Shown: positions 23,415-34,211, counted from the stretch's first letter. The stretch is DNA of 64,000 bases from Sipunculus nudus (GCA_026874595.1 CM049309.1:27347033-27411032), one strand, 5' to 3'. Notes: a model not told the origin generated them from the letters alone. Program-made: numbers and translations.

Positions 23415-23814
23415 AAGCCGCGAACAACCAGTGACCAACATATCATTTTCCCCTGAAGATCACAGACTTTGTGTGCTCACAGTTTTCACCAAATCCAATA
23501 CCTGTTGAAAATAAAATAGCTTCGGAATGGTTGTTTGCAATTGTTTATAAGTTATAAGGAACCTTACTTGCCTATCACAATTAGTACAATCGGCCGATTG
23601 ATTAAAGATGTGATGCACAAAGCCGGAATAGACACAAAAATATTCAGGCCGCACAGTACTTGGTCAGCGCGCAGCGGCACTTAGTAAAGCTTTTGGAGCA
23701 AATTTGTCTTTGTCAACAATTATGAGAACTGCAGGGTGGTCAAACAGTTCTACGTTTGCGAAGTTTTACAACAAAACCATCCTACAGAATTTTGTAACTT
23801 TGATTTTAGGTTAA
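23415..23814 (+). pseudogene. Tyrosine recombinase of the DIRS-like element, C-terminal half
   Basis: The frame resumes with SFSPEDHRLCVLTVFTK. After a gap it continues with LPITISTIGRLIKDVMHKAG and then the H-x-x-R box, which here reads HSTW: the second catalytic arginine is replaced by Trp (codon 23661-23663). A stop follows at 23682 and is passed by a frameshift into KAFGANLSLSTIMRTAGWS. The nucleophile Tyr is kept (23767-23769, FYNKT) and the frame ends at TAA. The Arg change, the stop and the frameshifts show the enzyme is dead. Confidence 0.75.
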
Positions 23815-23908
23815 TTTTAAATTTCTGTGTAATGAATATATAAATGTGTTTGTGTTCACATAAACTTTTAAATCTCGGGTAATCCCTAATGATCCATGAG
23901 AGTAAGAT

Positions 23909-24158
23909 TATATGATTAAACGAGACTTACCTTTGAGTTGAAGTTTGATTAGGATTTTACTCTCATATTGTTCATAGGGATTAAGCGCCCACTCCAGTAT
24001 TTATAAACCACCCGTTAATTTTGTTCTTGATGTGAACACTCAGCTTCTAATATTGAGCTCTACGCATGCGCGTGCATCACGCTTTATCCCTATGATCCAT
24101 ATTAGAGTAAAATCCTAATCAGACTTCAACTTAAAGGCAAGTCTGGTTTAATTATATA
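23909..24158. repeat. Inverted repeat, ~79-bp arms with a ~92-bp loop
   Basis: 23909-23987 is matched in reverse by 24080-24158 (for example aggattttactctcat against agagtaaaatcct). Each arm also carries a variant of the tcatagggatta terminus of the DIRS-like element. This suggests either the terminal/internal complementary region of that element or a foldback element derived from it. Confidence 0.7.
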
Positions 24159-24603
24159 AATATATCGTACTTGTATTAGTGGCCGGTGTAGCAGCACGAT
24201 CTATTTCTGTGCTGCAGGCAGATCATGTCGTGATGCACGAGGGTAGTCTGAAATCAGCTCAACAGCTGCAGAACTATCGTTGGTCCCCTGGTGTTTCTCT
24301 CTGTGTACCAGCTTTGGCCACCACGCTAAAATAATAGCGCTAGGCAGCAAAATCTTTGATATCTTTTGGCGGTCGATATCAAGTGAACTATAGGTTATAA
24401 CGCCACGCTGAAAATAGCATGAAATTATGTCTTAACATTCACAACATTTTTATTCATTTTTTAAGAACTTGATAGCCAGTCCATGTGTAAATTTGCAGTA
24501 AATGAATATTTGTCTATCTAAAGCACATTGAATGTATATGACAGTTTAGGGCATAGCATTTGTTAATATAATAGAAATAATAAATTTTCAGCCCGTGATA
24601 ATA
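24159..24603. other. Spacer, nothing recognised
   Basis: Mixed sequence without open frame or repeat. It ends where a family A copy starts. Confidence 0.5.
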
Positions 24604-26236
24604 ACTAGGGACCCATGGGTCTCGACGCTCAGCTGAATTTGTCTATGGGGATATTTTTAAAGAAATTTTTCAGAATGACAGTCCTGTGACCTTAACCAAT
24701 CCCTTGTGACCAAAAATCTTAGAACTTAATACCCTTGAACTTGCAGCATTAAGATTATTGTAACAATCTTTTAAAAAGTGACCTTGACCTCTGTAACAAT
24801 CTCCTTGTAACAATCTTTTAAAAAGTGACCTTGACCTCTGACCAGGTAACCTCAAAATCTACAGGTTTCCTCACTTTGGGCAAGTAAGCCATGTGTGAGA
24901 GATGTAAAGTTCAGGATGAAAAGTTTGATTTACAGTGCATCCACAATCTTTTAAAAGATGTGGCTCCTGTGGCCTTCGATTTTGATCTCTGGACCCTGAA
25001 AATCAAAATGAATTTAAAAGTGGTGGGTCATTATTAAATCAAATTTGAAGCCAGTCTTTCTATCCAAAGCAGAATTATCATCTATAAACTAATTTGTGAA
25101 TGGATGAGCCCTGTGACCTTGACCTTTGACCCTAAGACCCAAAAATCAAACAGAATCTTCCCCTATTGGCAGGTTAGCAATATCTTGAAGATAGAAGATT
25201 GGCTATGAAAAATTTGGCTTCAAATGCATACGCATTCTTTTTAAAGAAATGGGTCCTGTGACCTTGACGTTTGACCGCTGGACCCTAAAACTGACATGGT
25301 TCTTACTTAAGTGGTGGGCTATATATAAGTTCAGTTTGAAACAAATATGTCAAACTAAACTGGAGTTATCATCTAGAAACTAATTTGTGAACAGATGGCC
25401 CCAGTGACCTTGACCTTTGACCTTGTGACCCCAAATTCATTTATGCTTTCCCCATACTGGCAAGTCAGCTAATAGCACAAGATGGAAAGTTTGGGATGAA
25501 AAGCTTGGCTCAAATTGCAGCCATAATCTTTTTAAATAGGTGAGTCCTGTGACCTTGACCTTTGACCTCGTGACCCCAAAATCATATAGGTTCTTGCTTT
25601 AGTGGTGGGCCATGTGTAAGTCAAGTTTGAAATCCATGTGACAAGTGACAGTTATCATCTGGAAACAAATTTGTGTGGATGGACGGATGGACAGGCAGAC
25701 AGACAAACAGCCAGACAGACAGGATGATTAGTATAGGGCATCCACTTGTGATCAATAAACACATCAGGTTTTGGGACACTAGATGGAATCACAGCTGAGA
25801 AACTGACATGATTGTTGTCATTTTATTGTAAGAAAAAAAGAAAAATATTCGTTAAAATAGGGGAAAATATGGGTGGCGCCACCACGTTTCGGGAACTGAC
25901 AAAACTAGTCATGGTCAATTTTCAAGGCAATATTCATGACAATCCATGCATTAATTATAAAGATATTAGAGGTTTTGTATCAAATTATTGATTATTCGGG
26001 GGGGGGGGGGGTACTTTCAAGCCCCATAGCTTGGAGGATATAGGTCGCAGTAACCTAATTTCAAGTATCCAAGGAGATTTTTTATTGACCTCCCTGGATG
26101 TTCACTTAGATGTTTCTAGGACCTGCAGTTACGCTTTGTGCACTGCTAACGGACGGCCGGACGCCCTGACGCCCGGCGGACGACGGACAAAGCGCCATTC
26201 CTATACCTCAGTTGACTTAAAGTCAGCTGAGCTAAT
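24604..26236 (+). mobile_element. Family A (HINE-like) element, 1.63 kb
   Basis: The 5' end actagggacccatgggtctc is followed by gacgctcagctgaa. The interior has ~147- to 290-bp units with gtgaccttgacctttgacc (at about 24689, 25107, 25255, 25405 and 25547), then one ~338-bp unit with GGTGGCGCCACC and a G12 run. The 3' end has cggacgacggacaaag and the hairpin ending gtcagctgagctaat. Confidence 0.8.
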
Positions 26237-27476
26237 AACATAATTAACTAGATATGACGCCATATTATCCCCAGACAATAACCCCCCCCCCCCCCCCTTT
26301 AAGAATAGGTCCCTCATCTTCAGCAAAATATACTGACACCTGGTAAGTGACTATGGTTTCTTCCATCTATCAACTTGAGTGACAAAATTTTTCACCAAAT
26401 ATGGGCGCCATTACGGTGAATCACTCTTGAGAAAAGGGGATTAATTTAAACTATAAAAATGGTAAGGTAAATGGCGCCACCTGTCTGGTTGATGAGAAAA
26501 CTCTCCGAGATGGATGTACATGCCAAAATGGAGACCAGCACATTGAAGGACTCATCAGATATGAGAAATTTTCACCTAGTACAAATGTACGGATGGATGC
26601 CACATAAAAAATGGCAGATGGCGCCACCGGTCTTGAGTACAAGATGGAGGAAGCCATTATCTATGGATATGCACAGTTTCAGAACAATACAGAACCACTC
26701 CTTAAAAGAGAGCATTAATTTATTCTACGGAAATGGGAAGGTGTATGGTGCCAACTGTCTAGTTTACGGCAAAAATTTCAAAGATGGATAGACATCCAAA
26801 ATTTAAGACCAAATCCTTGAACCACTCCGGAGATCAGATCAATTTTCACCTAAAGCACATGTACAGATGAAAGCCATGCCAGAACGATTGCAGATTGATC
26901 CACCAGTCTTGAATACAAGATGGAGGTATACAAGATCAATAGACATGCACAATTTTAGCCGAATCCGTCCTTTAGTTTTAGACTTATAATGCTCACAGTA
27001 CTGTCAAGTGGCAATGATGGGGTATTAAAAGGCGCCAAAACCAGAAACGGATAACAGGTTGCGCCACCATTTTCCGGTTGATGACAACACTATCCAAGAT
27101 CTTCGTTTAAGTTGATTTTTCGACCAATACATGCGAGATTTCTTGAGATATTTAAGAATTTGTGGAATTTTCCGACAAAATGCACTTATTCAAGGTCAAG
27201 GTCACTCTTTTAGAGAAGGTCATGACACCATTTTAATAAGACTTCGCCCTCTCACCCATATCTATGCACATGTCAAGTTTGGTAAAGACCCATTAAATAT
27301 TTTTTGAGTTATCGCGTCCAAACGAAATCTCTGCCGCGGCGGCGGCGCGACCGTGCTTAAACCATAGTATCCTGACTTTGTTTTGGGATACAATAACAAT
27401 ATCGGCACATTACCAAAAACTCAGGAAAGGAAAAGGAAACACGGAAGATAATCACGCAAATGCAACTGTAGAAATA
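26237..27476. repeat. Degenerate ~150-bp tandem repeat region
   Basis: Phrases like atggcgccacctgtctggtt recur in worn form at about 26472, 26624, 26748, 26896 and 27059, each with 'caagatgga'. The end (cgcggcggcggcgcgacc near 27335, then catagtatcctgac) resembles the junction at 8620-8665 within the 7.3-10.7 kb element. It is therefore likely a relative of family A interiors. No gene seen. Confidence 0.55.
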
Positions 27477-28919
27477 ACAAGTGACCCGAGGGTCATGACG
27501 CTCAGCCGACAGACATGTTGCACCGACAAGTAATTAATGTAATGTAGGTGGCATCATTGTTCATACATATTAGTTTAAGTTCATCAAAACCCATGAGCAC
27601 AACGAATCTGATGACAAACCAACCAGCCTTTCATGAGGAACTGGTAATTTGTGTGTATTTAACATTATTTCTGGGGTGCGCAAACATACCCAAAAAAAAA
27701 AAACTCTGAGAATATTGTTCACTGTGATCCAATTTCAGGTTTCTGGGGAGTACTTTTGACGTATTCTCAGGATGTAAAGTGAGAAGATTCTGGGCCCATT
27801 GGCTTTGATTTGCATGTGCCCTACTTTGGTATCAAATTTTCAATTATTCTGAGGGGCGCTTATATTTATTAGCCCCATAGCTCTGAAAATATGGGTAACA
27901 GAGACCTAAATATATGATTCAGAGGAGATTTTCATAGACCTCCCTGGATTTTAAGTTAAAAGATTCCAGGTCCAATGTTTATGATTTATGCCCTGCTTTG
28001 GTATCAAATTTTTAATTATGATGGGGGGTGCTTATAAGCCCAATAGCTCAGAGAATATGGGTAACAGAGACCTAATTTCTGGTTTCCATGGAGACTTTTC
28101 ATGTACCTCTCTGGATGTAAAGTGAGAACATTCTATGTCTAGTTGTTACAATTTTAGCCCTGTTAACAGATGACCACATCTTTTAAGGTCTCAAAAATAG
28201 ATAAAAAAAATAGTAAAAAAAATACAGGTGGCACCACCAGTCTGCAGAAACTGATGAAAAACTCAATGATGAATATCCATGCAAAGAATCATGGTGATCG
28301 ATGCATTAGTTGTTCAGATATTGAGCTTTTATACAAATTTTTCATTATTCTGGGGGTGCTTCGGAGCCCAATAGCTTGAAGAATATGGGTACCAGAGACC
28401 TAATTCCAGGTTTCCAAGGAGACTTTTTAATTGGCCTCCCAGCATGTTGAGGCGGAAGATTCTAAGTCCAACGGTTACGATTTGTTCCCTGTTAACAGAT
28501 GACGGCATCTTTTGAGGTCTCAAAAATTGAGAAAAAAATCGTAAAAAATCGAAAAAATACAGCAGGCGCCACCAGTCTGCAGAATCTGATGAAACACTCC
28601 ATGATCAATACACATGCTAAAAATCATGGTGATCAATGCATTGGATGTTCAGATACTTGAGGTTTTGTATCAAATTTTTCATTTTTCTGGCGATACTTCG
28701 GAGCCCCATAGCTTGAAGAATATGGGTAACAGAAACCTCATTCCAGGTTTCCAAGGAGATTTTTCATGGACCTCTCTGGATGTAAAGTTAGAAGATTCCA
28801 GGTCCAGTGGTTACGATTTGTGCCTTGTTAACGGACAGACGGTCGGATGGCCGGACGGACGACGGACAAAGAGTGATCACTATAGCTCAGATGACTTACA
28901 GTCAGCTGAGCTAAAAATG
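27477..28919 (+). mobile_element. Family A (HINE-like) element, 1.44 kb
   Basis: The 5' end acaagtgacccgagggtcat is followed by gacgctcagccgac. The interior has several ~338-bp units, complete or partial, with cagtctgcagaaactgatga. The 3' end has the gacagacggtcggatggcc tract and a hairpin (tatagctcagatgac / gtcagctgagctaaaaat). Confidence 0.8.
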
Positions 28920-28972
28920 AATGTCCCATCAAGGAATGGTGTTTAACACGTAGCGTAATTTACCAGGGCACA

Positions 28973-29140
28973 GTCACTAGACAAAATAACAGCCACGCAG
29001 AAACATACGTAGGACTAACATAGAACGCATTTAAAACACGATATAACGGACATATCAGCAGCCTTAAAACCGAGAAAAACAAAAACATTACCACATTAAC
29101 CCAATATGTATGGACCCTGAAAAAAGAAAAATGTACCGTA
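28973..29140 (+). pseudogene. GIY-YIG-type endonuclease fragment of a retroelement
   Basis: One frame reads AETYVGLT, an in-frame TAG, then NAFKTRYNGHISSL, a linker, and ITTLTQYVWTLKKE. This is the 'tYiGlTe-x-FKtRy-x-gH...tTLs-x-yvW-x-Lk' pattern of GIY-YIG endonucleases attached to Penelope-like and related retroelements in cnidarians and molluscs. Only about 55 codons remain, with a stop and no matching sequence after, so it is a relic. The assignment rests on remembered family patterns. Confidence 0.55.
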
Positions 29141-29218
29141 TGCCATCAGTTGGAAAATACTCGCGAGACGCAAGGCTTACTTACTGAGCCCGGGAGACGA
29201 CATAGTGAAATATATTTA

Positions 29219-29456
29219 TTAATTCGTGCACACGAATTACTAATCCGTGCGCACGAATAACTAATTCGTGCGCACGAAGTACTTGGTGTGAAAAATATAT
29301 TTCTCAGGCGGAAAAACATATTTATTAATTCGTGCGCACGAATTACTAATTCGTGCGCACGAATTACTTATCCGTGCGGACGAATAAGTGGCCCATGAGA
29401 ACAGCTTTCTTGTGTTGCTGGCTCAATGCTCATTGGCTATTAATTCGTGCGCACCA
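29219..29456. repeat. Cluster of the palindrome ATTCGTGCGCACGAAT
   Basis: Seven exact or one- to two-base variants of this 16-bp palindrome, several spaced 20-22 bp apart (about 29222, 29244, 29263, 29328, 29349, 29370, 29442) and joined by short act/taa linkers. Another half-copy is near 30868. Every unit could form a cruciform or bind a dimeric protein. Confidence 0.85.
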
Positions 29457-29536
29457 ATGCTAGTCAATGAGAAGCAAGCAAACATCGACTCAGTCTAGGC
29501 ACAGGTTGGCAGATTCAGCGGGCACACACGGTTGTC

Positions 29537-30210
29537 TACGCTCCCGAGGCAGCGGAAATCTTGCGCTTCTAAAGAAGCAACTGATTTTCACGCTGCCAGC
29601 TTTGACCGTTTATGATATATTTAGACACCAGATGGCGGTTCATTGTCCGCTGAAAAATACGTGCGTATGATGTGACAAGCAGCCAACCAGATAAACAAAC
29701 ACTCGACAGGCATCCTGGCTCCGCCCATAGCTGCGCTTCAAGCGCCGCTTGATGAGATTACGGTCGAATTTTAATTGCTCCCTCTGCATTCTCGCATGAT
29801 CGACCGATTCGATTATGACATTATGACTGTGTTAGCGTAGCCATGTATCTGTTTTCTGCAGCGAGGTGTGCAAGCAGCCTTTGTTGTTACGTTTCGTTTG
29901 AATTACAGCTCACCGGCCGGGAATCCTATGTGCCCAAGGCCCTAAGCAAACCACGTCTGGGGCAATTCTCTCTGAGCCTGTGGCCTGCTAGACGGTTACC
30001 GGGGCGATGAGCTGTCAATCAAAACGAAATGAACATGATTGGCTCCGTGTATTCCTCGCTTGGCAGTGACTTCCAGCACATGGTCTCACCTGATTAGACA
30101 AAAATACAGTGCTCCCCTCTGGTGTAGCAATTCAGGATACGAGGTCATAACAGACAGCGCTTACCATATAAGTACTAGGCCTATAGTTAAAGCGCTGTGT
30201 AAAGAGCGTA
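29537..30210. mobile_element. TACGCT MITE, copy 2 (674 bp, 9-bp target duplication)
   Basis: Ends TACGCT and AGCGTA, flanked by perfect acggttgtc repeats (29528-29536, 30211-30219). It aligns with copy 1 at both ends and over phrases such as ctccgtgtattcctcgcttg and gtagcaattcaggatacgag. It has about 200 bp extra in the middle (29.7-29.93 kb), so copy 1 is an internal deletion or copy 2 a longer subfamily. The 50-nt hairpin is at 29548-29597. Confidence 0.85.
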
Positions 30211-30235
30211 ACGGTTGTCAAAATGGAGCCCAGGC

Positions 30236-30580
30236 AACGACTTCCGATAGTTCCGTTACTTTCTGACTTGGAAATTCGGAACTCTGTAGTGATTGAAAAT
30301 AGAAATGAATATAAGCTATACCTAAAGAATATAAATATAAAACTCACAGACCCATATACTCAGTGTCGTGCATGGTGGGAAATGTCTAAGGCTTTCTTTG
30401 GTAAAAAAAACAACATTATCATCGTTGGAGCATAATGGGAACATAATTGTAGACAAAGCCGACCAGGCTGAAATTTTTAACAGTTATTTTGCTTCACAAA
30501 GTAACTCAATTACAGTTCTCAATCGCCATTTGATGATGCTTCATTGCAAATTACACATATACTAGGTGAAATGAGCTTCA
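30236..30580 (+). pseudogene. Non-LTR retrotransposon (LINE) ORF2 fragment
   Basis: Reads TDPYTQCRAWWEMSKAFFGKK and then, after a frameshift in the A8 run near 30410, NGNIIVDKADQAEIFNSYFA. This is the linker between endonuclease and reverse transcriptase in many LINEs (a K-x-WW-x-hhk motif, then 'DKAEIFNdYFa'). No RT motif follows, because the sequence breaks off near 30570. The MITE copy 2 is inserted at its 5' edge. Confidence 0.65.
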
Positions 30581-30969
30581 CATAAACTGAGGTTCCTCAT
30601 GTTATCTTTGGGAGTAACCTTAACTGATTTGCTCTCCTGGCAGGAACATATATACATAATATTTTGAAAGCCAATGAGCGTTTGGAAATTTTGAATTACA
30701 AATAAATTCCATTTCTCTATGAAAGTTTTAGATCTTATGTAAAAATCATTAATAGGGCCAGTACTGGAGTGTGATGATTTAATATTAAACAATTGTTCTG
30801 TCAGACAGTCCTACCAACTGGAGAAGTATACAACGGAAAGCAGGTTTTACATGTACTTAGTTTTTCCTGCGCACGAATTAATAATTTTTTTTCCATCTTG
30901 GAAATATATTTTCATATTATATATAATATAAATATATATTACAATTCACAAAATCACAACAACAATTCG
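30581..30969. other. Spacer, nothing recognised
   Basis: AT-rich, with one ctgcgcacgaattaat half-palindrome near 30868 recalling the cluster at 29.2 kb. No gene seen. Confidence 0.5.
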
Positions 30970-31556
30970 AATGAAATACAGGCGGTGCCACCAGTCTGCA
31001 GGAACTGATGGAAACTCTATGACCAATATTCAAGAAAAGAATCATGGTGAACAATAAATTAGTTATTCAGATACTGGAGCTTTTGTATCAAATTTTTAAT
31101 TATTCTGAGGGGTACCTACGAGCCCCATAGTTCATAGGATATGGGTAACAGAGACCTAATTTCACGTTTCCACAGACCTTTGATAGACCTCCCTTGATGT
31201 CAAGTTAGAAGATTGCAGGTCCAGAGGTTATGATTTGTGCCCTCTTAACATATGTCAGCTTCCTTGAAGGTATCAAAAATAGAGAAAAAAATCGTAAAAA
31301 TTAGAAAAAAATATAGGTGGCGCCACCAGTTTGCAGACACTCTCAAAGGCTTGGAGGTTGGCGCTCGGTAGTTGGTTAAGGTGGCGGAAACAAATGGACT
31401 CCGAGAAAACCACCGACCTTGGACGGGCAACTACAACCCACTCTCATAACCACGCCGGGAATTGAACGGACGGACGGCCGGCGCGCCCGTTAGACGGACG
31501 GACGACGGCTGAAGAGAAATCGCTATAGCTCAGATGACTTTCAGTCAGCTGAGCAG
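30970..31556 (+). mobile_element. Family A (HINE-like) element, 5'-truncated, with a SINE-like insert
   Basis: It starts within a ~338-bp unit (caggcggtgccaccagtctg) and runs through a second ggtggcgccaccag. It is interrupted at about 31330-31468, then finishes with the gacggacggccgg tract and hairpin (tatagctcagatgac / gtcagctgagc). The insert has a ggttttctcggagtcc phrase on the minus strand and a B-box-like GTTCAATTCCCGG, typical of a widespread invertebrate SINE core. Confidence 0.6.
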
Positions 31557-31571
31557 AAAAAAACAGGTAAA

Positions 31572-32120
31572 GATTACCGTTTAGTTGGGGGTCAATCAGT
31601 TAAGTCAACAATAGATAGCAAAATATTACGTAAATTTATGGCGAATCGCCTCAAAGCAGTCCTTCCTTTAATAACAAACACGAGTAAGACAGCATTTGTT
31701 CCTGGACGAAATACAAATGAAACAAATCGATTTATCTGTGACATTTTAAATTACCCTATCCAAGAAAATAAGTCACATACACTGTTCGCAGTGATTTTTC
31801 TGCAGTATTTGATTCCGTAGGTCATAATCACATGTTCAGTGTCTTAGAAAAATTCGGTTTCGGTCTCATCAAATGGGTCCAACTCCTCCACAACGAGATT
31901 CACGGTTGTGATGGATATACAAATGATTACCTTTAATTTGTCACGGTAACCAGACAAGGGAATCCTCTTGCGCCTTATTTATTTGTATAGCTATTGAAAT
32001 ATTGACAATAATGGTACGCCATTTAGTCTTTTGATCTTAAACGGATTAATATTAACGGATATGAAGTTAAACAATGCATACATGAAGATGATACAACATA
32101 TATTCCATGCATGTGCTGTG
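31572..32120 (+). pseudogene. L1-like LINE reverse transcriptase remnant
   Basis: One frame reads DYRLVGGQSVKSTIDSKIL then MANRLKAVLPLITNTSKTAF, VPGRNTNET and FICDILNY. This matches the fingers region of L1/Tx1-type reverse transcriptase (a KIl-x-kilanRLk-x-vlp-x-hi...taFhpgR pattern). After a frameshift come a degenerate palm A box (DFSAVFDSV), then LEKFGFGLIKWVQLLHNEI and a worn RQGNPLAPYLFV. Several stops follow. The catalytic YxDD reads only HEDD near 32080. Clearly inactive. Confidence 0.7.
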
Positions 32121-33085
32121 TTAAAGAAACCTGAACTGTCATCAGTCAATCATGACAAGTGTATGGCCGCGTGTTAAATGAAAAGACGAACGAATTCAGG
32201 TGGGTTGACCTGACAACGGAGGCACTTGAAAATCATGGGAATCTGATATGTTAATAATGTGATAATAGTTTGTCAAACACATTAAATTTCCATAGTGTGG
32301 TTGAAAAAATTAAAACACTTCTTATTAAAGCCTTTGGGAATGTCTAAATTGACATATGTTACTAATGTTTTAGATTACTTAATTTATAGGTAATGTTAGA
32401 AAAGCAAAAAAAAAAAAAAAAAAAAAAACAAACAAACAATCAAAACAAACAATGATCATCAGTATAGTTATAAAATTGGGGTATAACGATGATTGATATT
32501 GAGACGATTATAGTACACAAAGATTTATGTGGACCAAATTTTAACAGATAACTCCTAGAAATTCTCATTAATACCCAATCTATACCTGGAATCGGTTGAT
32601 TGAATCAGAAATATTCGAGACAATGTTGACCCTCTATTATTTAAAGGAGAACAACCGGGATTTTATAGGCGCTTCTTTCAAATATGTCTTGTCACAACAT
32701 CTTTGAAACATTAAATATATTAACTAAGATATATTTAGTTTATAAATCTATTTAAGATATGTATCTCAGATAGTTTTATTTAATGTTATGAAGTGTAATG
32801 TTTCAGATGCCTAATCGTTGTAAACTGGGACTTTTTACCTCAAATTATATTTTGATATTATATTATATTTATAAAAATGAAAATTAAGCAAAGATATTAC
32901 TTTTGCACAGCCAAGATATAAGTTGATGGTTTTGTCTGGAAGAGATGTTGAGCGGCGGATACTTACTTTAGGTTGAAGAGGGGCTTGTCCCCCTCTCATT
33001 TTTTTTTTCAGCAAGGCCAATGGTGGGCCCATTTGTGATTAGACTCTTCCAAATTCCCCAAAATCTGAGATCAAATGTCAATAAT
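32121..33085. other. AT-rich spacer with an A-tract
   Basis: An A22 run followed by caaacaaac lies at about 32407-32440. It could be the 3' tail of a LINE, but no matching target duplication was found. No other signal. Confidence 0.45.
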
Positions 33086-33260
33086 TGACCAAGGGGTTAT
33101 GACGTTCAGCTACCAAAGCGTGACCAATAACATATGAACTGACATTCACAACTTCTAGTTAAATATTTGAAGAACTTGTCTCCCGATTTGTTCAAACTTT
33201 GCAAGATTTCAGGAATTTATGTATGTATGGTTAAAGAACAGATAACTAATGGTCCGAGTT
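33086..33260 (+). mobile_element. Family A 5'-end fragment
   Basis: ttgaccaaggggttatgacg followed by ttcagctaccaaagcgtgac and 'gaactgacattcacaacttc' matches the first ~150 bp of the copies at 16.1 and 34.8 kb. No 3' end follows. Confidence 0.6.
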
Positions 33261-33814
33261 AAATATATGATTAAATAGTTGAACCAGTCCTGTTCAGGTG
33301 ATAAACTAACATTGAATAATGAGAGAATAAAGTGTTAGGGTAACACATCAATCCACTGATGAGAAACAGACACAGTTGCTTTGATTTGAAAGATTCAGAA
33401 GAATACGAGAACCCCGAATTTTAGAAAGGGAAAGGATTGCTTTAATGCCTCAGTTAAAAAAAAAGTAAAAACATTAAACTATACATTATTTTAAGGACTT
33501 GATTGCTAATATTGTTAAGACTTTTGTCAGATGACAGAAACTGAGGATAGCCCTCACCCTGGCTTGATTGTCAACATTAAGGTAGTAATAAAATGAAACC
33601 TGACTGATGATGGCTTTCATATATGATTCCTTTATCATTGACCTTCTGACACCAAATTTGACATGGTTCTTCCTGCAGTAATAGGTCAAGATGTGAAGTC
33701 TGTGACATATATGTACGCAATGTATTTAACCTTTGACCTGCGTGTATACGTCACATCTAGGTTAAGGCATGACATCAGGTACGTTTATATATATATAGAC
33801 TGTTGGTCAAGCTC
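33261..33814. other. Spacer, possibly an LTR remnant near its end
   Basis: No gene. The part just before the PBS at 33824 should be an LTR if that element kept one. It ends ctcgttaca, but the other LTR is not in the window, so its limits cannot be set. Confidence 0.4.
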
Positions 33815-34085
33815 GTTACAAAGTGTCAGAAGTGGAGGAATTTGTGTAACTGAAACTAAACGTAGTTTAAACTACAACCAAGAATTTCCAGCATCCGTCC
33901 AACGACTGCGATACAACAGATTTATATCAAGAATTTCAACGGTTCAATAATCAAAATGAATCCGTGTTCGATGGACCTCTGTCGTCGCTAGATGAGAAAC
34001 AAAAAGCGGGACGGCTCGGCACATGGATTGCCGCGCAGGGAAGTGAAATATACAATACCTTAGATTGGCAAGACGGGGAGAAAAA
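33815..34085 (+). pseudogene. Ty3/Gypsy remnant: primer-binding site and gag N-terminus
   Basis: tgtcagaagtgg at 33824 matches the tRNA-Leu primer-binding site used by many Gypsy elements. From about 33893 a frame reads NFQHPSNDCDTTDLYQEF, then FDGPLSSLDEKQKAGRL and WIAAQGSEIYNTLDW. This is the 'Y-x-eF-x-rF...F-x-gPL...e-x-qkagrL...WIG-x-x-G-x-eIyntw' pattern of Gypsy gag. It is cut at 34086 by another repeat. The domain would form the capsid N-terminal region. Inactive fragment. Confidence 0.6.
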
Positions 34086-34161
34086 CAGGGGCGGATCCAG
34101 GATATTTAAACTGGGAGGAGTGCTAGAATCAGAAAATCGTTGATAAAAGATAAATTGCAAA

Positions 34162-34163
<2 letters not shown>
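34086..34163. mobile_element. Possible hAT-like terminus
   Basis: caggggcggatccaggatat resembles a common hAT transposon end (CAGGGGCGGATCCAGG). No matching opposite end or 8-bp duplication was found, so this is tentative. Confidence 0.35.

Positions 34164-34211
<48 letters not shown>

Larger units (their letters stand above)
14057..24158 (+). mobile_element. DIRS-like tyrosine-recombinase retrotransposon remnant with nested insertions
   Basis: The left edge GGATCATTAGGGATTA is found inverted at 23880-23895; over 25 bp about 21 positions match, as expected for terminal inverted repeats of DIRS-type elements. Inside are a gag-like gene and a tyrosine recombinase gene in the same direction. 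The reverse transcriptase and RNase H region expected between them is missing, so the copy has an internal deletion. A 7-kb element splits gag and a 471-bp MITE splits the recombinase. Without insertions the remnant would be about 2.7 kb. The right edge is uncertain because a further inverted repeat follows. Confidence 0.65.
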
